Positions 36,388 through 51,935 of a stretch of 64,000 nucleotides of DNA are shown in pieces. Below the pieces are notes generated by a model. The model saw nothing but the letters and a program-made list of their open reading frames with translations. It made no database searches and was not told the origin of the DNA. The stretch is from NCBI GenBank assembly GCA_015956445.1, contig WIUZ02000001.1, positions 1,860,001 to 1,924,000 of the forward strand, in the 5' to 3' direction. The stretch comes from Thelephora terrestris. Lineage: Eukaryota > Basidiomycota > Agaricomycetes > Thelephorales > Thelephoraceae. Made by a program: the position numbers and the translations under genes. Numbering within the stretch: the stretch's first letter is position 1; every line of letters begins with the position of its first letter.

Positions 36388-38229
36388 ATGGACCGCATTG
36401 AAAAGGTCATCTACGTGGACACTCCCCAATCTCAATCTGCGGTGCAAAACATGTTCGCGTCGTATGGTCAAATGTAAGTATGCGCCAACAGTAAATCATC
36501 CCGAACTTTCTCCCTCTGGAAACGATGATATCCCAATTTGTCGCACGCCATCAGTCGTTCTGCATCCTCCTTGCTCAATGACTGTATTATTGCTTTTGAC
36601 AGCCGAGGCCTTTACCGGTGGAAGAGTGACCGCGACAAGATCCATTACTTCGTGGAATTCACGCAAACGGAAAGCGTGAACCGGGCACGGGGCTCGAAAT
36701 CGAACGCTCCCGATACCCATGTGCACGCGTTGGCTTATATTCCTCAGCTTATCGACAGGTTCTGTGCGCTTGCTGGCGTGGCTGGGGATCCGGTCCCTGA
36801 TCTCAAGCGATCCCGGTCGTCTTCGCCCCGTCGACCCAGCACCAGCCAAACGCGACGGGCGAGTCCATCGAGATCTAGGGATACTTCTCCGTCTCGGCCT
36901 ATTACCTCTTGTTCTGCTTTCGGCGATCCTGGTTTCTCGCTGAGGGTTCCTGGTTCTAGCAAGAGGTCGCAAAGCCGTGGGCGTCACCACCCTGCTGATT
37001 CTGAAGCTCGTCCAGGAACATCCGAGCTTTCCCCGATCTCCATAACACTCTCGGATCCTTCTCTCGCAGCTTCCTCTGTATCTGAACCTATCTCTAGGAC
37101 TGGTCGGCAAATCTTGAGCTTGACTATATGCGACCAAGCCATTAAACTTAACCTCGAAGGAATGGAGGATGATCCCAGCGGGATCATCTCGTTGTTGGAA
37201 TTTTCGACTTGCGAACGCGACAAGTGGATCATAGCTGCGGCTCATTACCGAAGGAGCGGGAACCCGACCGCCGCAATCAAAGTTTTGACATCCATGATGA
37301 AAGGTGATCCCCCCCTATCTACCTTATTCATGTTGCCAAGTTCCAAGAGCTGACATGCAAATTCAGTATTTAGGAAGCTCGGAGTCTCCGATGAAGACCT
37401 GAAACCCGCATTCCTAATGATCTCTGCCTGTCATGGCGACGAAGCTAAACGGACAAAGGATCCTTTAGGGCTAAACACTCCAGAATCCACACGACACTAT
37501 CAACTGTCTCTGTCATGGTTACAAAAAGTTTATGGGATCTCTGTCTCCCTCCAGAATCAAGGATCCACTGATGCCTCGGACTTGACGAAATCAACCTCAC
37601 CTGTCGAAAACAGATCACCATTCAAAGTTGATTCATCACGCAGCAGAAACGAGGAGCTGGCCCTTCCACCGCGCCCCTCGTTCCTCCCTGGACCTCGAGT
37701 TCCTCTACCAACCTCACCTCGGAGTTCTTACGTCGATCGAATCCGGACCCTGGAACACCAAGTCGGTATCCTACGGGAACGCAACGCCCGTTCAGAGAAA
37801 TCAGTGGCCGAATCAGAGGCGCTGAAGCGAAAATATGAACAAGAGGTTTCCCACGAGAGATATAAACGCCGCAGGGTCCAAACTGGGCTGGATGAAATTA
37901 CTGCCGAGCTGAAAGCTGCGAGGCGAATAGAGAAGTACGCTTCGGATTTGGCCAAGAGGGAAACAGAGCTCCGCCGAAAGGCGGAGATACGAGAGAAGGA
38001 GCTGATGAGGAGGATTGAGGCTTTGGAAAAGGAGAAGAAAAGGGCGTCTGATGGCGGTAAAGCGGAACTCTTTGAGGACCTAGCGAATATGTTCCAGAAG
38101 GCCGCCCACGCTCAGGGAGAGGGAGGTGGTGGTTCGGGTGGATCGCTCAGCCTCGATTCCGGTGGAGAGAATTCGAACTTTGGAGGACCCCCACCCCCTG
38201 ATCACGGCACCGCTTCCGCGAGGTTTTAG
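36388..38229 (+). CDS. Conserved-looking protein with C-terminal coiled coil, unknown function
   Basis: Exons are 36388-36473, 36555-37303 and 37367-38229, giving 565 residues. The N-terminus starts MDRIEKVIYVDTPQSQSAVQ. A Ser/Arg/Pro-rich linker with SP sites follows (about 105-200), then a structured part with a helical repeat-like segment (WIIAAAHYRRSGNPTAAIKV). The last third is a charged coiled coil rich in Glu, Lys and Arg (RIRTLEHQVGILRERN onward), closed by a Gly-rich tail. I do not recognise a named family. The coiled coil and SP sites suggest a scaffold regulated by proline-directed kinases, but that is a guess. Confidence 0.75.
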
Positions 38230-40363
<2,134 letters not shown>

Positions 40364-41625
40364 CGCGCGCCGTACTAGAATAGCAGATAGGATAACCGAC
40401 GGTATGGGAGACCAAACAAGCTTTGCTGAACGGCGGGATGTCCCGAGACAGCTATACAGCTGACTTCTCCTTTTGGAATACCAGATTAGGAAGGAATTTC
40501 GATCGCGGAGGATCGGACAATCGGCGAACCTGGGAGATACCAGCCGATTTGCCGGGGGTGTGCCTGGTCTTTCGGTTGGAGGCGGGGAAGGGTCGGAGGG
40601 ACTTGGGATAGCTCTGAGGGTTGTCAGTAGGTGCTGGATGGTTTGCAACTTGCCAACCCTGAAAATTGGGCAAGCCCCACTTCATTCCTCGGCAGTTTTG
40701 GACGCCTCTAAGGCTATGACTGTTTATGACCAATCTGCGATGCTGTTGTAGGTTACCGATGATCGTTTGGCTCAGTTTTGGGTTTCCGAGGAATCCAAAT
40801 ATTTTTCATAAAAGAGCCGGGGATTCTGAATGGCCCATGCGGTTTACATGTAGTGTAAGTACCCTTCCTGGACAACACGTATGAGATGACGGACCTTGGC
40901 AAGGGCTATCCAAGAAAAGCGAAATTCCCCGATTCATCCCCCCCGCGTCACGCGGTCTGGGAGAAGTGGGCATCGCTGCGAGTCTGCTGAAGGTGTTTTC
41001 AAATGATCAATCTTATTCGTCGTTCGCAGTTCGAATCTATGCCTAAAGATTCTCCGGCGTATGTAAGGTGAGTTCGCTAACCCCAAGGGGATAAATAAGT
41101 GTGATTGCATTTCGCCGCAAGCAACCGGAGTTTCGAAACCCTCAGCGTCCGGGGTAGGGAAGCAACAGTGCGTGCGCAGGCTGCCCTGGGCTAGGGGCAA
41201 GAACACCCTGAGGTTACCACCACCCTGCGATACACGAATAATCTCGGATGCATCATGCGGCAGATCACTAACAGTCACTAGGCATGTATCAAATTGGCGC
41301 CGCGAGTTTCCGGATTGCCACTCACTGGGCCATCGGTTTCGACCGACGAATGTTGTTTGTCCACCGTACTCCGTCTGTCGTGCTAGACAAGGTTTCTGTC
41401 GGTAGATACAACAAGGGGGAGTAGAAAGATAAAAGAGGGAAAGTCGGGACGAGACAAAAGATATATTATAATAAAATTCCAGTGAACCGGTGTTTGACGG
41501 CCGGATTAGCTTCCGAAGAGATGAGAACATCGCCATTGTCAGTTAACCATATTCCCTGCCCACCTCAGCCGTCTACCACCACCATCTCCCCTCAAACACG
41601 CTCTCGTTCTAACCCTTCGTGAGCG
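40364..41625. other. Divergent intergenic region, 1.26 kb
   Basis: It holds the promoters of RPS5 (left) and the conserved hypothetical gene (right). Minus-strand frames at 40452-40733 and 40934-41536 have no motif and poor composition. The 150 bases before 41626 are pyrimidine-rich. Confidence 0.45.
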
Positions 41626-43516
41626 ATGTCCTCAACTCGCCTGCCTTCTACGGCTCTTGCGTCCTCTAGCAATCCTAAGAAACGGTAACCTCCATTCTCC
41701 CCACACGTTCAATCCACCCTCCCTCCCTTCTCCCTTCCACCCTGTCTGACATCTTACTTCTACCCAGCAAATTTACGAGAGATCAGCTAGTACGGAATCT
41801 ACAGGTAGGGTTTTCAGTCCACTCGCCTTTTCCCCACTCAACATCAGTCAACGTCTCCAGATCCTTGGTACTCTCTCGGCTCCACTCCCACCTGACCTTC
41901 CCATCTCTCCACCCTTGTCCCGCTCCCCTTCCCCATCCCCCCCCAACAAACGGAAGCGGCCCTCTTCATCTGATTCTGAAAAGCTGAAGCGACCTCGCAC
42001 TCTTCCACCCCGGCCACTCAAAGCAGAGCCCACAGAGGATGGCGAACTTCGGGAAGACCACCCAACTCCATCCCCCGCGGAATCGATCCAGCCACCCATA
42101 GCCGCACCTCAACCGAGCTCTTCGGCCACCGTCCCAGTTCGCCGACCTCGTAGGGGTCGTGGTGATGCCGTGCGTGCTATAGAGACCAAAGAGAAGTATC
42201 ATGCCTATGGAAAAATCCTCAAATACTCGGGTGACGCCCGCTTCTGGTCTACATATCCACCAAATCATCGGCATCATCGGCCTCTTGCGAATCCTCCGCC
42301 TGTCGGTTCCCCATACCACAAGAATGGGAACTTGATCGCGAGGCTAGAGCTCGTAGACGCCCTAGTTTTATTCGCTTACTCGATATGGAGCAACGAGTAC
42401 TTCCACATCGATTGTGTTTCTGACACATGGGGTAACATCAGCGAGTTTCTTGCCTGGTGTAAAGCCAAGTGGTCCTCGGAAGACACTCAGGGCGAACAGG
42501 AAAAAGCATTCCTTGGCTTGGTGTACGTCTGAAACATTCCCACCGCAATTGTTCCCTAACCCTGCTCCAGGTACATGATCGAAGCTTACATCAACTATCG
42601 CAAGTTCGTCTATGCCTGCCTTGACCGTCGAGGGAAGGATGGCCAAGGCAAAGAAGGTCTCGAATCCACATCAACTCGTCTCTACCATGAGGTCGAGAGA
42701 CAACAACAGGCTGCCGTCGACGCACTTGCACAGGCTGCTGTTTCCCAAAAACACGGATCAGGATCCGTGAACACACCTACAATGCTCCCTTCACCAGCTA
42801 GCGCTAGCAGCGTCAATTCCACCCCAACGATGACAAACAGGTCTCCGGTCAACCCTGCACCCCTGAATCCATCCCAACCCACGAGCTCCGCCCCCTCCCA
42901 ACTGCCGAACGCCCCCCAGCAGTCATCAACACATTCGCCGAGCCAGATCCCCAGCGCATTCCCTCTCATGCTTCAGCCAGAAACTATCGCGGCGTTCAGG
43001 AATCAGAACTTGGCGATCCATGCGGGCAAGTGGTGCTCACACATCGCCTCTCAGCACCTCAGTATCCCCATCTTGATGAGGAACTTCCCAACGACGTGGG
43101 CGCGGATTGCTGGCAGTAGCCTTTCAGCGGATGAGGAGCACGAACCCGATATCGAAGACGACGAGGGTGAACTGTATTGGCCCGGGCAGAGTCAAATTGG
43201 CGAAGGTCTGGGGTGGGTATGCTTGATGGGCAAGGCGATGATTAAGGAGTTTGGAAAGGGGATCGGTTACCTTGGGATCAAAGGCGTCATTCGTAAAGAG
43301 GACGTCATTCGCGGAAGGGATATGAGGCGTGCGGCAGCCTCTCCCAACCACAACGTTTCACAGCATGGCCCACCAAGGGGTCTACCCATGCCACCACACA
43401 TGAGGCACTCTATGCCTCCGTCTGGTCACATACCCCCACATCACGGGTCCCCAGGCCCCCCTTACCCCAGTTGGAACGAGATGTCACCACCGACAGACAT
43501 GGGGCATACCCGGTAG
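41626..43516 (+). CDS. Conserved hypothetical protein with helical domain
   Basis: Exons are 41626-41684, 41768-41804, 41861-42522 and 42571-43516, giving 567 residues. After a short basic N-terminus and a Pro/Ser-rich region with NKRKRP-type nuclear signals, a helical domain (about 155-280) has KYHAYGKILKYSGDARFWST, ELVDALVLFAYSIWSNEYF and LGLVYMIEAYINYRKFVYAC. A low-complexity Pro/Ser/Asn linker follows, then a second conserved-looking helical stretch with AAFRNQNLAIHAGKWCSHIA, and a His/Pro-rich tail. A nuclear role is likely from the basic signals. The paired helical layout loosely recalls the C-terminal homology domain of AF4/FMR2-type transcription factors, but I cannot confirm this. 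Confidence 0.72.
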
Positions 43517-45535
43517 TCGACCCGGTCGCGTGGTTTCGGAGACCTTCAGCGACCACTCTTGGAGTTCACACGCCGTCAGGCCATTTGTGATCCATCAATA
43601 TCTCCCTTCGCTTCTCCGGGCACCTCTCCCCTCTAGAAGGACGCTCTCCGGGGATCCCATGGGCGCACCAGGACAAGACTACACTATCCACCCAGGACTA
43701 TTTCCATCGCATCGTCGCACGCACATAGCGATCCGCCGCAACGGCCGCACCTCACGTTTCATTCCCTCCGCAATCAAATACTGTTGTTGTGCATCAGTCG
43801 TAGAATCATCTCTCTCTCTCTCAATCTTCTCATCTCCTACTTGCTTTCGGAACTGCTGCAATCGGCGAGCATCCATCCCCACATTTGCATAATCGCCAGG
43901 CGCTCCTTGTACCTCCCCATCAAATCTGTTGTGTGCGGTGGTAGAAGGTGACTGACATGTCTCACATGAATATTACTATAGCTATCTCTCTCATTATTCT
44001 CGCAACCCTTTCGCATCATCTGGCATTCGCGATTTCTTTGCACCGCTCGATCTCCACATGAATGATTCTCCTCGTCGACCACACCCCACCCGCCTCCATT
44101 TGCCCAACACCATCGGAACCGCATCCACCTTAACTCGGAACCTCCTTGTTTCACTTCCCCGCCATCCCCTGTTGCCCCTTAATTATATTACCACTACATC
44201 ATTTTGTCCCAGTGTCCCTTTGGACCTCCCTACCATCATCGCGTCGCTCCGCCTTATTTTTCCATCTCCATAGTTCCTTCCCCTTTTGCCTGACACTCCT
44301 CATCGATTGTACATACCGAGAACTTGTGTAGTTTTTTCACCCATCAATTTATAGTAGGCTGCTCCACCGTTCCCTTGAACGAGGGGTTTGGCTGATTGCT
44401 GGGAACCTCCCGTTTCGAGCGGGTTGCATTCAATGTGTGTCTTGTACCGATATAAAGGGTAACTACGGAGCTCGACCGAGACGTTTGTGGATGGCCTTCA
44501 AGTCCCAACCCCATTTTTACACAAACTTGTAGCCCTTCTCACCGGCTCGATCGACTGCCTTGTCGTCAGTCAAGTTATTTCCGGAGAAAGTGCTTGTACG
44601 AAACCGGCCAATCCTCCGACCGTAATCGAAATAAGTCCTTTTCGGTGTTGCGGTTTCTCTACCGCCTTTGGGGTTGGCGATATATGGGAAAACGGTAGAA
44701 CTCGAACGCTCAAGGGTCCGTTCGAGCTGTCTGTCAAGCTGAATCCCTGCGGTCGAGTTTCTGTCTGGCACAGGACAGGTTTTCCTTGCTAGTGTAACCA
44801 TCCATCGAATCGCGTGCATCTCCGATATAGGGCCGCAGATGAAAGCGCCTAGACGCCACATGTGACCGGGTTCGCAGATATATGTGGGACATTCCGGACA
44901 CTGGAAGAAGGGAACAGCCTACGATTAAGTCCAAGTCCCTTTCTTTCCCGCTCGAAATAGGATTTTCGTTGAGGTGCACCACGCTCCGCTTCGCCGCTTT
45001 TGATCTGCTACCATAGACTTGTTTCGAATGTGCTCGGGAGTGTGGCGAACGTGCGCTTGTGCGTCCGTCGTCCGATGCGTACCAGCGTCAGAGATTTCAA
45101 TGGTGGGAAACGTTCTACCCACTTTCCCTCATGGGACGCGCGCCACTGGAATGATAAGCCAAGCCCAGAGACGTGCATTCAATATCTCAGGCACCTTATT
45201 TCACTGCGAACAAACATACCGAGAACGCCGGTTATTACGCAGAGATCGTTTCGTCGGAAGCAGGATGACTCCGATAGGTCAGCGAAGGCAAAAAGTTTCT
45301 CACAGCCTTTCCACGATCCGGACGTGGGATGCCACCGCTTTGTCAGGCTGGTACTTCTAGAGCACTTTGATTCTCAGTGAATGTTTGGCGCTTCTCCTGC
45401 TCGTAATTTCCCAAAGAAGCTACAAGTATAGTACCACGTGACGAAGAGAATCGGGCGGTCGGGGAGGCGTAGCAACCGTGGGAACTGTCCTCCGATCCGC
45501 TTCGGGCACGAAATTCTCCTCTGGATCTGAGAGTT
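43517..45535. other. Intergenic, 2 kb
   Basis: No gene I can support. The first 800 bases are strongly pyrimidine-biased, with a CT repeat near 43809-43822, and may include a long 3' untranslated region. The frames at 44487-44861 and 45000-45380 overlap on both strands and show no motif. Confidence 0.45.
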
Positions 45536-48500
45536 ATGGTTCGCATCCGAAATCAAAAACAAGGTTCCTCGACCAACCCTTTGCACCAGAAGAAGCCCGT
45601 CGCGAAGGCTAAGCCTGCAGAGCACTCTAGCGATGACGAGAACCTCATAACGGAGGCTCATCAAGCCGACGATGTGGGTTTGCGCGCTTACATTCATCTC
45701 GATGACCGTTTTTCATCCTCAGCCCTGCCCAAACAGCCCACTCTTACCGCAGATGTCTCGGCGTTTTTGAAAGACCTGCATACCGGTCCTTCCAAGAAAA
45801 AACGCGGTGCGAAGCCGAAGGATGATCCCGCTCCCAAGCCTGCGGAAAAACCGAAGCCCAAGGAGAAGAAATCCTCCGACAAGAGTTCGAAAACACCAAA
45901 GAACTCCAAGGAGAAGGTGGGGGACTCTGAAGTACCACTCTCGAGATCCTCCACAAAGTTTATCTTTCCCCCCACCTCGCAATGGTACTCCGTCATTCCC
46001 CCACTCCCTGCTACCACGAGCCTCCCTACGCCCACCCAAGCGCAAATCTCTTCGCTCCTTTCAAAAGCGGCGACGTTGCATGCCTCTGACGTGCAGAATT
46101 ACACCACTTCCGGTGTTTCTACGGGTTCTGTCTCAGACGGCCAGTTCTTGCAGAAAGTTTTGCAGTCTGGTACGCTATCTGATCGGCTCAGTGCAATGAC
46201 GCTGTTAGTTCAAGGGAGCCCCGTGCATACTGTCAAGTCTTTGGACAGTTTAAAGAATATGGCTGAGCGAGGTAAGGGGAAGGGTGGCAGGGAGGAGTGT
46301 TTAAAGGCTCTGCGGTGTATCGTTGATTGGTGGGTCGGAGGGGGCGCGCCAGATCGTAAATTAAAGTAAGTTGCACGATGGCACGAGTCGAACGGCGGTT
46401 TGAACGGTGTTGGCACTATACAGATACTTTCTTGATCAGCCACTGTTGCACCCCAAAGTGACGGACCAGCATTTGCTCGCATGGTACTTCGAAGACTGGC
46501 TAAAGAAGTATTTCTTCTCGGTCCTTGAGATATTGGAGGTGAGTCGTTTTCCTGTTCAGAAGCATGACTTCGGCCAACTAGGACACAGAACCTATTACAC
46601 GATCCCCTTCCGTATGTTCGGACGCAAACCATCAGCCTCCTGTTTACCCTGTTGCGAGACAAGCCTGAACAAGAGCAGAACTTATTGCGATTGCTCGTCA
46701 ATAAGCTTGTATGTGTCTGTTTTGATACGTTGGCCATGCGCTCAAACCAGTTCCACAGGGTGATCTCGAAAAATCGATCTCCTCTCGTGTATCGTACTAC
46801 CTCCTTCAACTCCTCCAAGCGCACCCATCTATGAAGGGCATCGTAGTTCGAGAAGTCATCTCACTCATTCTAAAACCTCGGGCCTCGAGCGCCGCTGCAT
46901 CGTCGACCTTGTCTTCTGAGCCCGCTTCTTCCTCAAAGAGCACGAAAATCGTGTTCTCCAACACACCGTCTACCTCCACGTTAAAACTGCCTCCAAAGTC
47001 CTCGAAAGAAGACAAAAAGGCGGTCGGAACCTCGCACGCTCGTTATTACGCTGCGATCACGTTCAACCAAATCGTCCTCTCGCCTTCGCAAGCTGACAGA
47101 GAAGTCGCCCAGGAGTTGGTGAACATCTACTTTGAACTGTTCAAGGACATCCTGGGACAAGACAACGCGGACTTGAACGACATAACGGAAGATGAGCCCA
47201 AGGCGAAGCAGGTCAAGGATGGTTCGCCGAAGGGAAAGTCGAAGATACAAAAGGGAAAAGAAGTCAAAGGCGAAGCCGGGTTCACCGAACTCGAAGACTC
47301 AAACTCGAAATTGACATCTGCCGTCTTGACCGGGGTCAACCGCGCTTTGCCGTTCGCCAACCTCGATGCGGGCGATCCCAGATTCAAGAAACACCTGGAC
47401 ACCCTGTTCTTGATCACCCACAAGTCCACGTTCAACATCACGCTCCAAGCGCTTTTGCTCATCCACCAAATCTCCACGACCGCATCCTCGACTCCCTCCT
47501 CCTCTATGGAGTCGATCGCGAACAGATTTTATCGGACGCTATACGCGTCCTTGTACGATCCGAGGCTATCACTCTCGTCGAAGCAGGCGATGTACCTGAA
47601 CTTGTTGTTCAAGTGCATAAAGTCGGACAAGAACCTTGACCGGACCAAGGCATTCGTGAGGAGGTTCATCCAGGTTTTGGCCAGCGGAGGCGGAGGCGGG
47701 GCTGAGTTTACGGCTGGCGGTTTACACCTTCTTGGAGAGGTAAGCTGATTGGCGTTGCCGCAAATCTACCATCTGCAGGGGTTCATCCGTTTCATCCCAC
47801 GACAGCTCTTTAGCACAGTCCCTGGCCTACGTGAGATGCTCCGGGCCCCGACTCAACGGAAGTCAAGCTCGAGACCCCCAGGGGACGAGGAAGAATTGCT
47901 GTACGACCCAAGGAAACGTGAACCCGAGTTCGCCCACGCTTCGAGCTCGCCACTATGGGAGCTCCTCCCTCTTCTCTCGCATTACCACCCCACAGTATCT
48001 CTACACGCAAGACAGTTGTTATCATCCCAACCCCTCACATCTACGCCAGATTTAGCGCTCAACACCCTCTCCCACTTCCTGGACCGATTCGTTTACAAGA
48101 ACCCGAAAAAGCAAAATTCGAAACAGAAGGGGTCCAGTGCGATGCAGCCTGCCGCTGGAGATGCAATCAGTGGTGGAGGGGTGAGGCTGATCAAAGGTGA
48201 AGTTGGCGAGAACCTTGGCTTGAACTCTGGAGGCGGGGTGACGGTTAACGATGAGAAGTGGTGGAAGAGGAGGGTGGAAGACGTTCCGATCGATCAGGTG
48301 TTCTTCCACAAATACTTTAACCAGAAGAATCAGCTGGGGAAAGCTAGGGCCGCCAAGGCCAAGAAGAAGAAAGGAAAGGGTGAAGAAGATTCGGAAGTAG
48401 AATCTGACGAAGGTAGGGACGAGGAGCAAGAAGAGGCAGATGGGGGTGATAGTGAGAAGTCGAACGGTGATGAGGAAGAGGCTGAGATTTGGACGGTCAG

Positions 48501-49017
48501 TGGGCATTGTTATCTTTGCGATTTCTGCAGAGAATTGATGGCATCCACTTTCTCTTAGGCGATGAAAGCATCGATGCCAAAAGAGCTGGACGTATCAGAA
48601 GACGAAGGCTCGATACCCTCTGGCATCGACCCGGACGATGATCACTCCCTGGCCGGTCTTGAAGACTCAGAAGAGTCTGGAGACGATGCGGAGGAACTAT
48701 CTGAAGTCGGTGAGGACGACGACGACAAGCTCTCGCTGGCTGAATCTTCCGATGCGGAGGATCTCATACCGCTCGACGAAGCCAGAGCCGGTCTTATGAA
48801 TTGGCCAGAAGATGGGGATGACTCTCCCAATGGTGAGGATGAAGATGAAGAGTGGACAGGGTTCGGGGGTGATCCTCCTGCATTGGGCGAAAAGAGGAAA
48901 CGAAGCGGCGGCAAGGAGGAGCGAAAGGGGAGGAAAAAGGTTCGGTCGCTGCCGACCTTTGCGAGTTATGAGGATTATGCGAAGCTCATCGAGGAAGGAC
49001 CAGAGGACCACATCTAA
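45536..49017 (+). CDS. MAK21: Ribosome biogenesis protein Mak21/Noc1 (CBF domain)
   Basis: Exons are 45536-46365, 46424-46538, 46589-46708, 46759-47739, 47806-48495 and 48559-49017, giving 1064 residues. After a Lys-rich N-terminus come HEAT-like repeats (DRLSAMTLLVQGSPVHTVKS, DPLPYVRTQTISLLFTLLRD) and the CBF/Mak21 core: KHLDTLFLITHKSTFNITLQ, ANRFYRTLYASLYDPRL, LLFKCIKSDKNLDRTKAFVR and the late DQVFFHKYFNQKNQ. The C-terminus is very acidic, with a basic KRKRSGGKEERKGRKKVRS patch. Mak21/Noc1 pairs with Noc2 in early nucleolar pre-60S particles. All introns are 50-66 bases. The gene ends 71 bases from the end of NPY1. Confidence 0.93.
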
Positions 49018-49088
49018 AACTCGTCCTTGGTGTATATCTCAAGTTCGACAACCCCATGTACTTAATGCGCTACCCCTTCTATGTAATC

Positions 49089-50588
49089 TCATAGTCTTGG
49101 ACTCGCGCAATTCGCATCCAACGACTGGCCGTGGGCCCAATCCGAGATCAACACACCCGCGATTGCGGTCTTGGGTGGGATCCTAAACGGAGGCTCGTCG
49201 TCGCCTGGTTCGGAAGCACTATTTGGACGGAAGTGTGTCCCCTTGGGGTGATTGATCACTGCAAGGATTTCCTCGCGGGTGAACCATCTAGCGTCTAAAG
49301 AAATCGTGAGTGTGATCGGTGGAAATGCGGTGACCAGTCCACTCGCCTGTGAGTTCATTGTCTAGATCTATCCTTAGTTCTTGAGAATCGCTAGCAGTGG
49401 CATAAAAGCCGACCATGATGTTTGCTGGGAAAGGCTATTAGCGGAGATGCGGCGATGGATGAGTGAGTTTTGATAACACGCTAAGGAGGTGTATATGCTT
49501 GCTTACCCAGGGTTGACTGGAATGGTATTTGATGTCCCAGACCTTCACTCCTGCCTCCTCCCACAACTCGCGCTTCACAGAGTCTTCGAACGTCTCCCCA
49601 GGTTCCATGAAACCCGCAAGGGCAGAGTATACAGGTCGGTTCCATTTCGCCTAGCAGCGAGCGCCAATCCGGTTGTGACAAAGAGTTAAGGGACGGGAAA
49701 TCCACTCACGTTTCGTCCGAGCAAGATTTTATCGCCCGTCTCATTGACGGGAACAGTGATTATGACGGGGTCGGTTCGAGGATAAGAAAAATTGTTGAGA
49801 CCGATAGAGGAAGGGCACGGTTTCCCTCCGCTTGCTTTTGCCTGATCTGCTACCCAAGGGAGGGTGGTCGTGCAGGCGAGCTTCCAGCCAGCCCAGAGAG
49901 AGTACACGGGTGAACCACAGGATGAGCAAAACTGATAGAGGGGTCATCAGTGCTCGGTTCTGCCACGGAATGAAGTCGTACAAACTCTGTTCCTGGAATT
50001 CCAATCGACCATACTCCTGGCTTCAGCGAAGACTGCTGCATCGAACCAGTTCATGGAGTTCATGGCAGCCCTTGCTTCCGAGAATTTGACTTGACCGCCA
50101 TCCTTTGTAAGTTGGATGTTTTGCAGAAGGACACCAAGAGCGGAGGAATCCACATCCGAGACGTCTAGTGAGAAGTAAGGCGTTCCGGTGATCCTCTCTG
50201 CAACGACTTCGAGTGCCTCCTCGCCGCTGAAGTCAGACGAGGGGAGAAATGCGGTTGTTCCGTGAGGTTCTTCCAATCCGAGGAAGACGATCTTGGGACC
50301 TCTCAACCTGGCTACCTCTAGTGCAGGTACACTGTGAGGTGCGACATCCCCGTCATTCTCAGCTTGACCGAGATAAGGTTCGGGGCCGAGCAACGGCTTG
50401 ACGTCAGCGGTAGTGAGACGAGCGAGGGATCGAACCGTTGGTTGGTCTTTGTGGGAAACAAGTAGAGGTTCCCTGGAGTTGAAGAGGATCCATCGTGTGG
50501 AGGGCGAACGGAGGACTGCGTCGATGAAGACCCGAGATGTTCTGAGCCAAGAGAGTCTATTGAGAGGAGAACCTCCGACGAAGTTCAC
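49089..50588 (-). CDS. NPY1: NADH pyrophosphatase (Nudix hydrolase, Npy1/NudC type)
   Basis: Minus-strand exons are 49986-50588, 49710-49931, 49507-49650, 49347-49434 and 49089-49294, giving 420 residues. The N-terminal domain starts MNFVGGSPLNRLSWLR. A zinc ribbon begins with FCSSCGSPVYSLWAGWKLAC; only three Cys are seen clearly there, a fourth being the C of the later KPCPSS. A complete Nudix box follows: GFMEPGETFEDSVKRELWEE, then AGV. SQPWPFPANIMVGFYATA next to it is the NADH-specificity signature SQPWPFPxS of this subfamily, here with Ala. The enzyme splits NADH to NMNH and AMP, often in peroxisomes; the last residues (SPRL) are a weak PTS1-like end. Intron 49295-49346 probably uses a GC donor. 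Confidence 0.92.
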
Positions 50589-51935
50589 TGTGGTTTGTCT
50601 GAATGACCGTCAGCATTACTTTAAACTGATTTCTGCTGGAAAGAGAAGCCGCGTACGGATTAACGAAGCCCATACTGTACAACTTTGAATCTGGGAGAGG
50701 GAATATGAGCGAGGTTTAAACGAAATTTCAAAGTCTGGGGTTGGTGAGCCATATTGGATTGGTAAGACGGATCGGAAGCGGAGACCAAAGCTGTTCCTCT
50801 ACCTCCACCGGATTTCTGAGTCTATGCAAGGTTCTATGCGATTGTGTGCAAGCAGCCCGCTTCAGCTGAACGTTTGGACTGCCGCACGCTTTGTATGCTT
50901 TCAACTGAAGGACAGTGGTACCACGCATGTGCCGATGAATAACTTAGTGTTTATCCTAAACACGAGCGCCGCCAACACTCAACAGCCCGTGACAAGGATG
51001 CTCGGTTGCAATTTTAGTACATATGTGCTTAAAACCACCGTTGACACTCGGCGAGCTTATTGTGGTAGTACCCCAAGTAGTACCCCGTTCCCAACAGTCT
51101 CAAATCTGCGCAAGGTGACTCCAGAGAGTGGGATTTTATCGTCTGCAATCAATGATCCCTGTCCCACAAGCCACACCACTTTCTGCACAACCTCTCACAT
51201 GTACATGCGGGCGGATTGACTCAATGCATGCGGTTCCGCAGTCAACCGCACCTCCCGCCATGCCATGCTTGCGTCTCCTTTGATACAACACAGGAAGATC
51301 CTGTTCGCCCCTGGATTAGAACATGCTGCGACTGTTGGGGTAGGCCAAAAAGCTCTCCACCAATTGCGCTCAATTGAAGAGAGGACCCGCAGACTGGGAC
51401 CAGGAGATGAGGTCTCCGCCAAGATGGTAAGTCATGGGTGCGTCACGGTTATAGTGACTGTTCACGTTCAGGCTTGGATCTGCCTCGCGTTGAAACTTGA
51501 ATGACACTCTAAGAATGGGAGATCCCACTTGCGGCTATTCATCTGACATGTTATCGCTTCTGTTCAGTGCCTGTATATTTCTTCTTTTTCGAACTGCTGC
51601 AACCCTATCTCAACACACCAGTGATGCACAGATTGCAATCCACCTAAGGTCTGACCGCACGGTATCCAGCAATCCCGTGCTCACTGCGCGCAGGTGTATA
51701 TGCCATTTCATTTGCACCGTCCACAAAAAGCCTGCCTCGAGTGCACGTTCTTCACCCGTTCTGGATCCTTGCCTCGAATGAAAATGTTCAACTCAAGCTT
51801 GATGTTCAGCTTAGATCATGTGATCACTGCATTCTCCGCTCTTCTCTGCTTTCTCGGTGGATTGTCGATAGAGCGCCGTCCCTTTATATAAACGTAAAAT
51901 ACCCATGGAAATCTTCGGCTGCAAATCTCCCACTC
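50589..51935. other. Divergent intergenic region, 1.35 kb
   Basis: It lies between the NPY1 and P450 start codons. No supported gene. Frames at 50824-51219 and 51195-51504 have no motif. The right end carries the P450 TATA box. Confidence 0.45.
51885..51892 (+). promoter_or_regulatory. TATA box of the P450 gene
   Basis: TATATAAA at 51885-51892 lies 51 bases before the chosen start codon. Confidence 0.6.

Noticed and set aside
43809-43822. CT dinucleotide repeat
   Set aside because: A short simple repeat in a pyrimidine-rich 3' region, with no sign of function.
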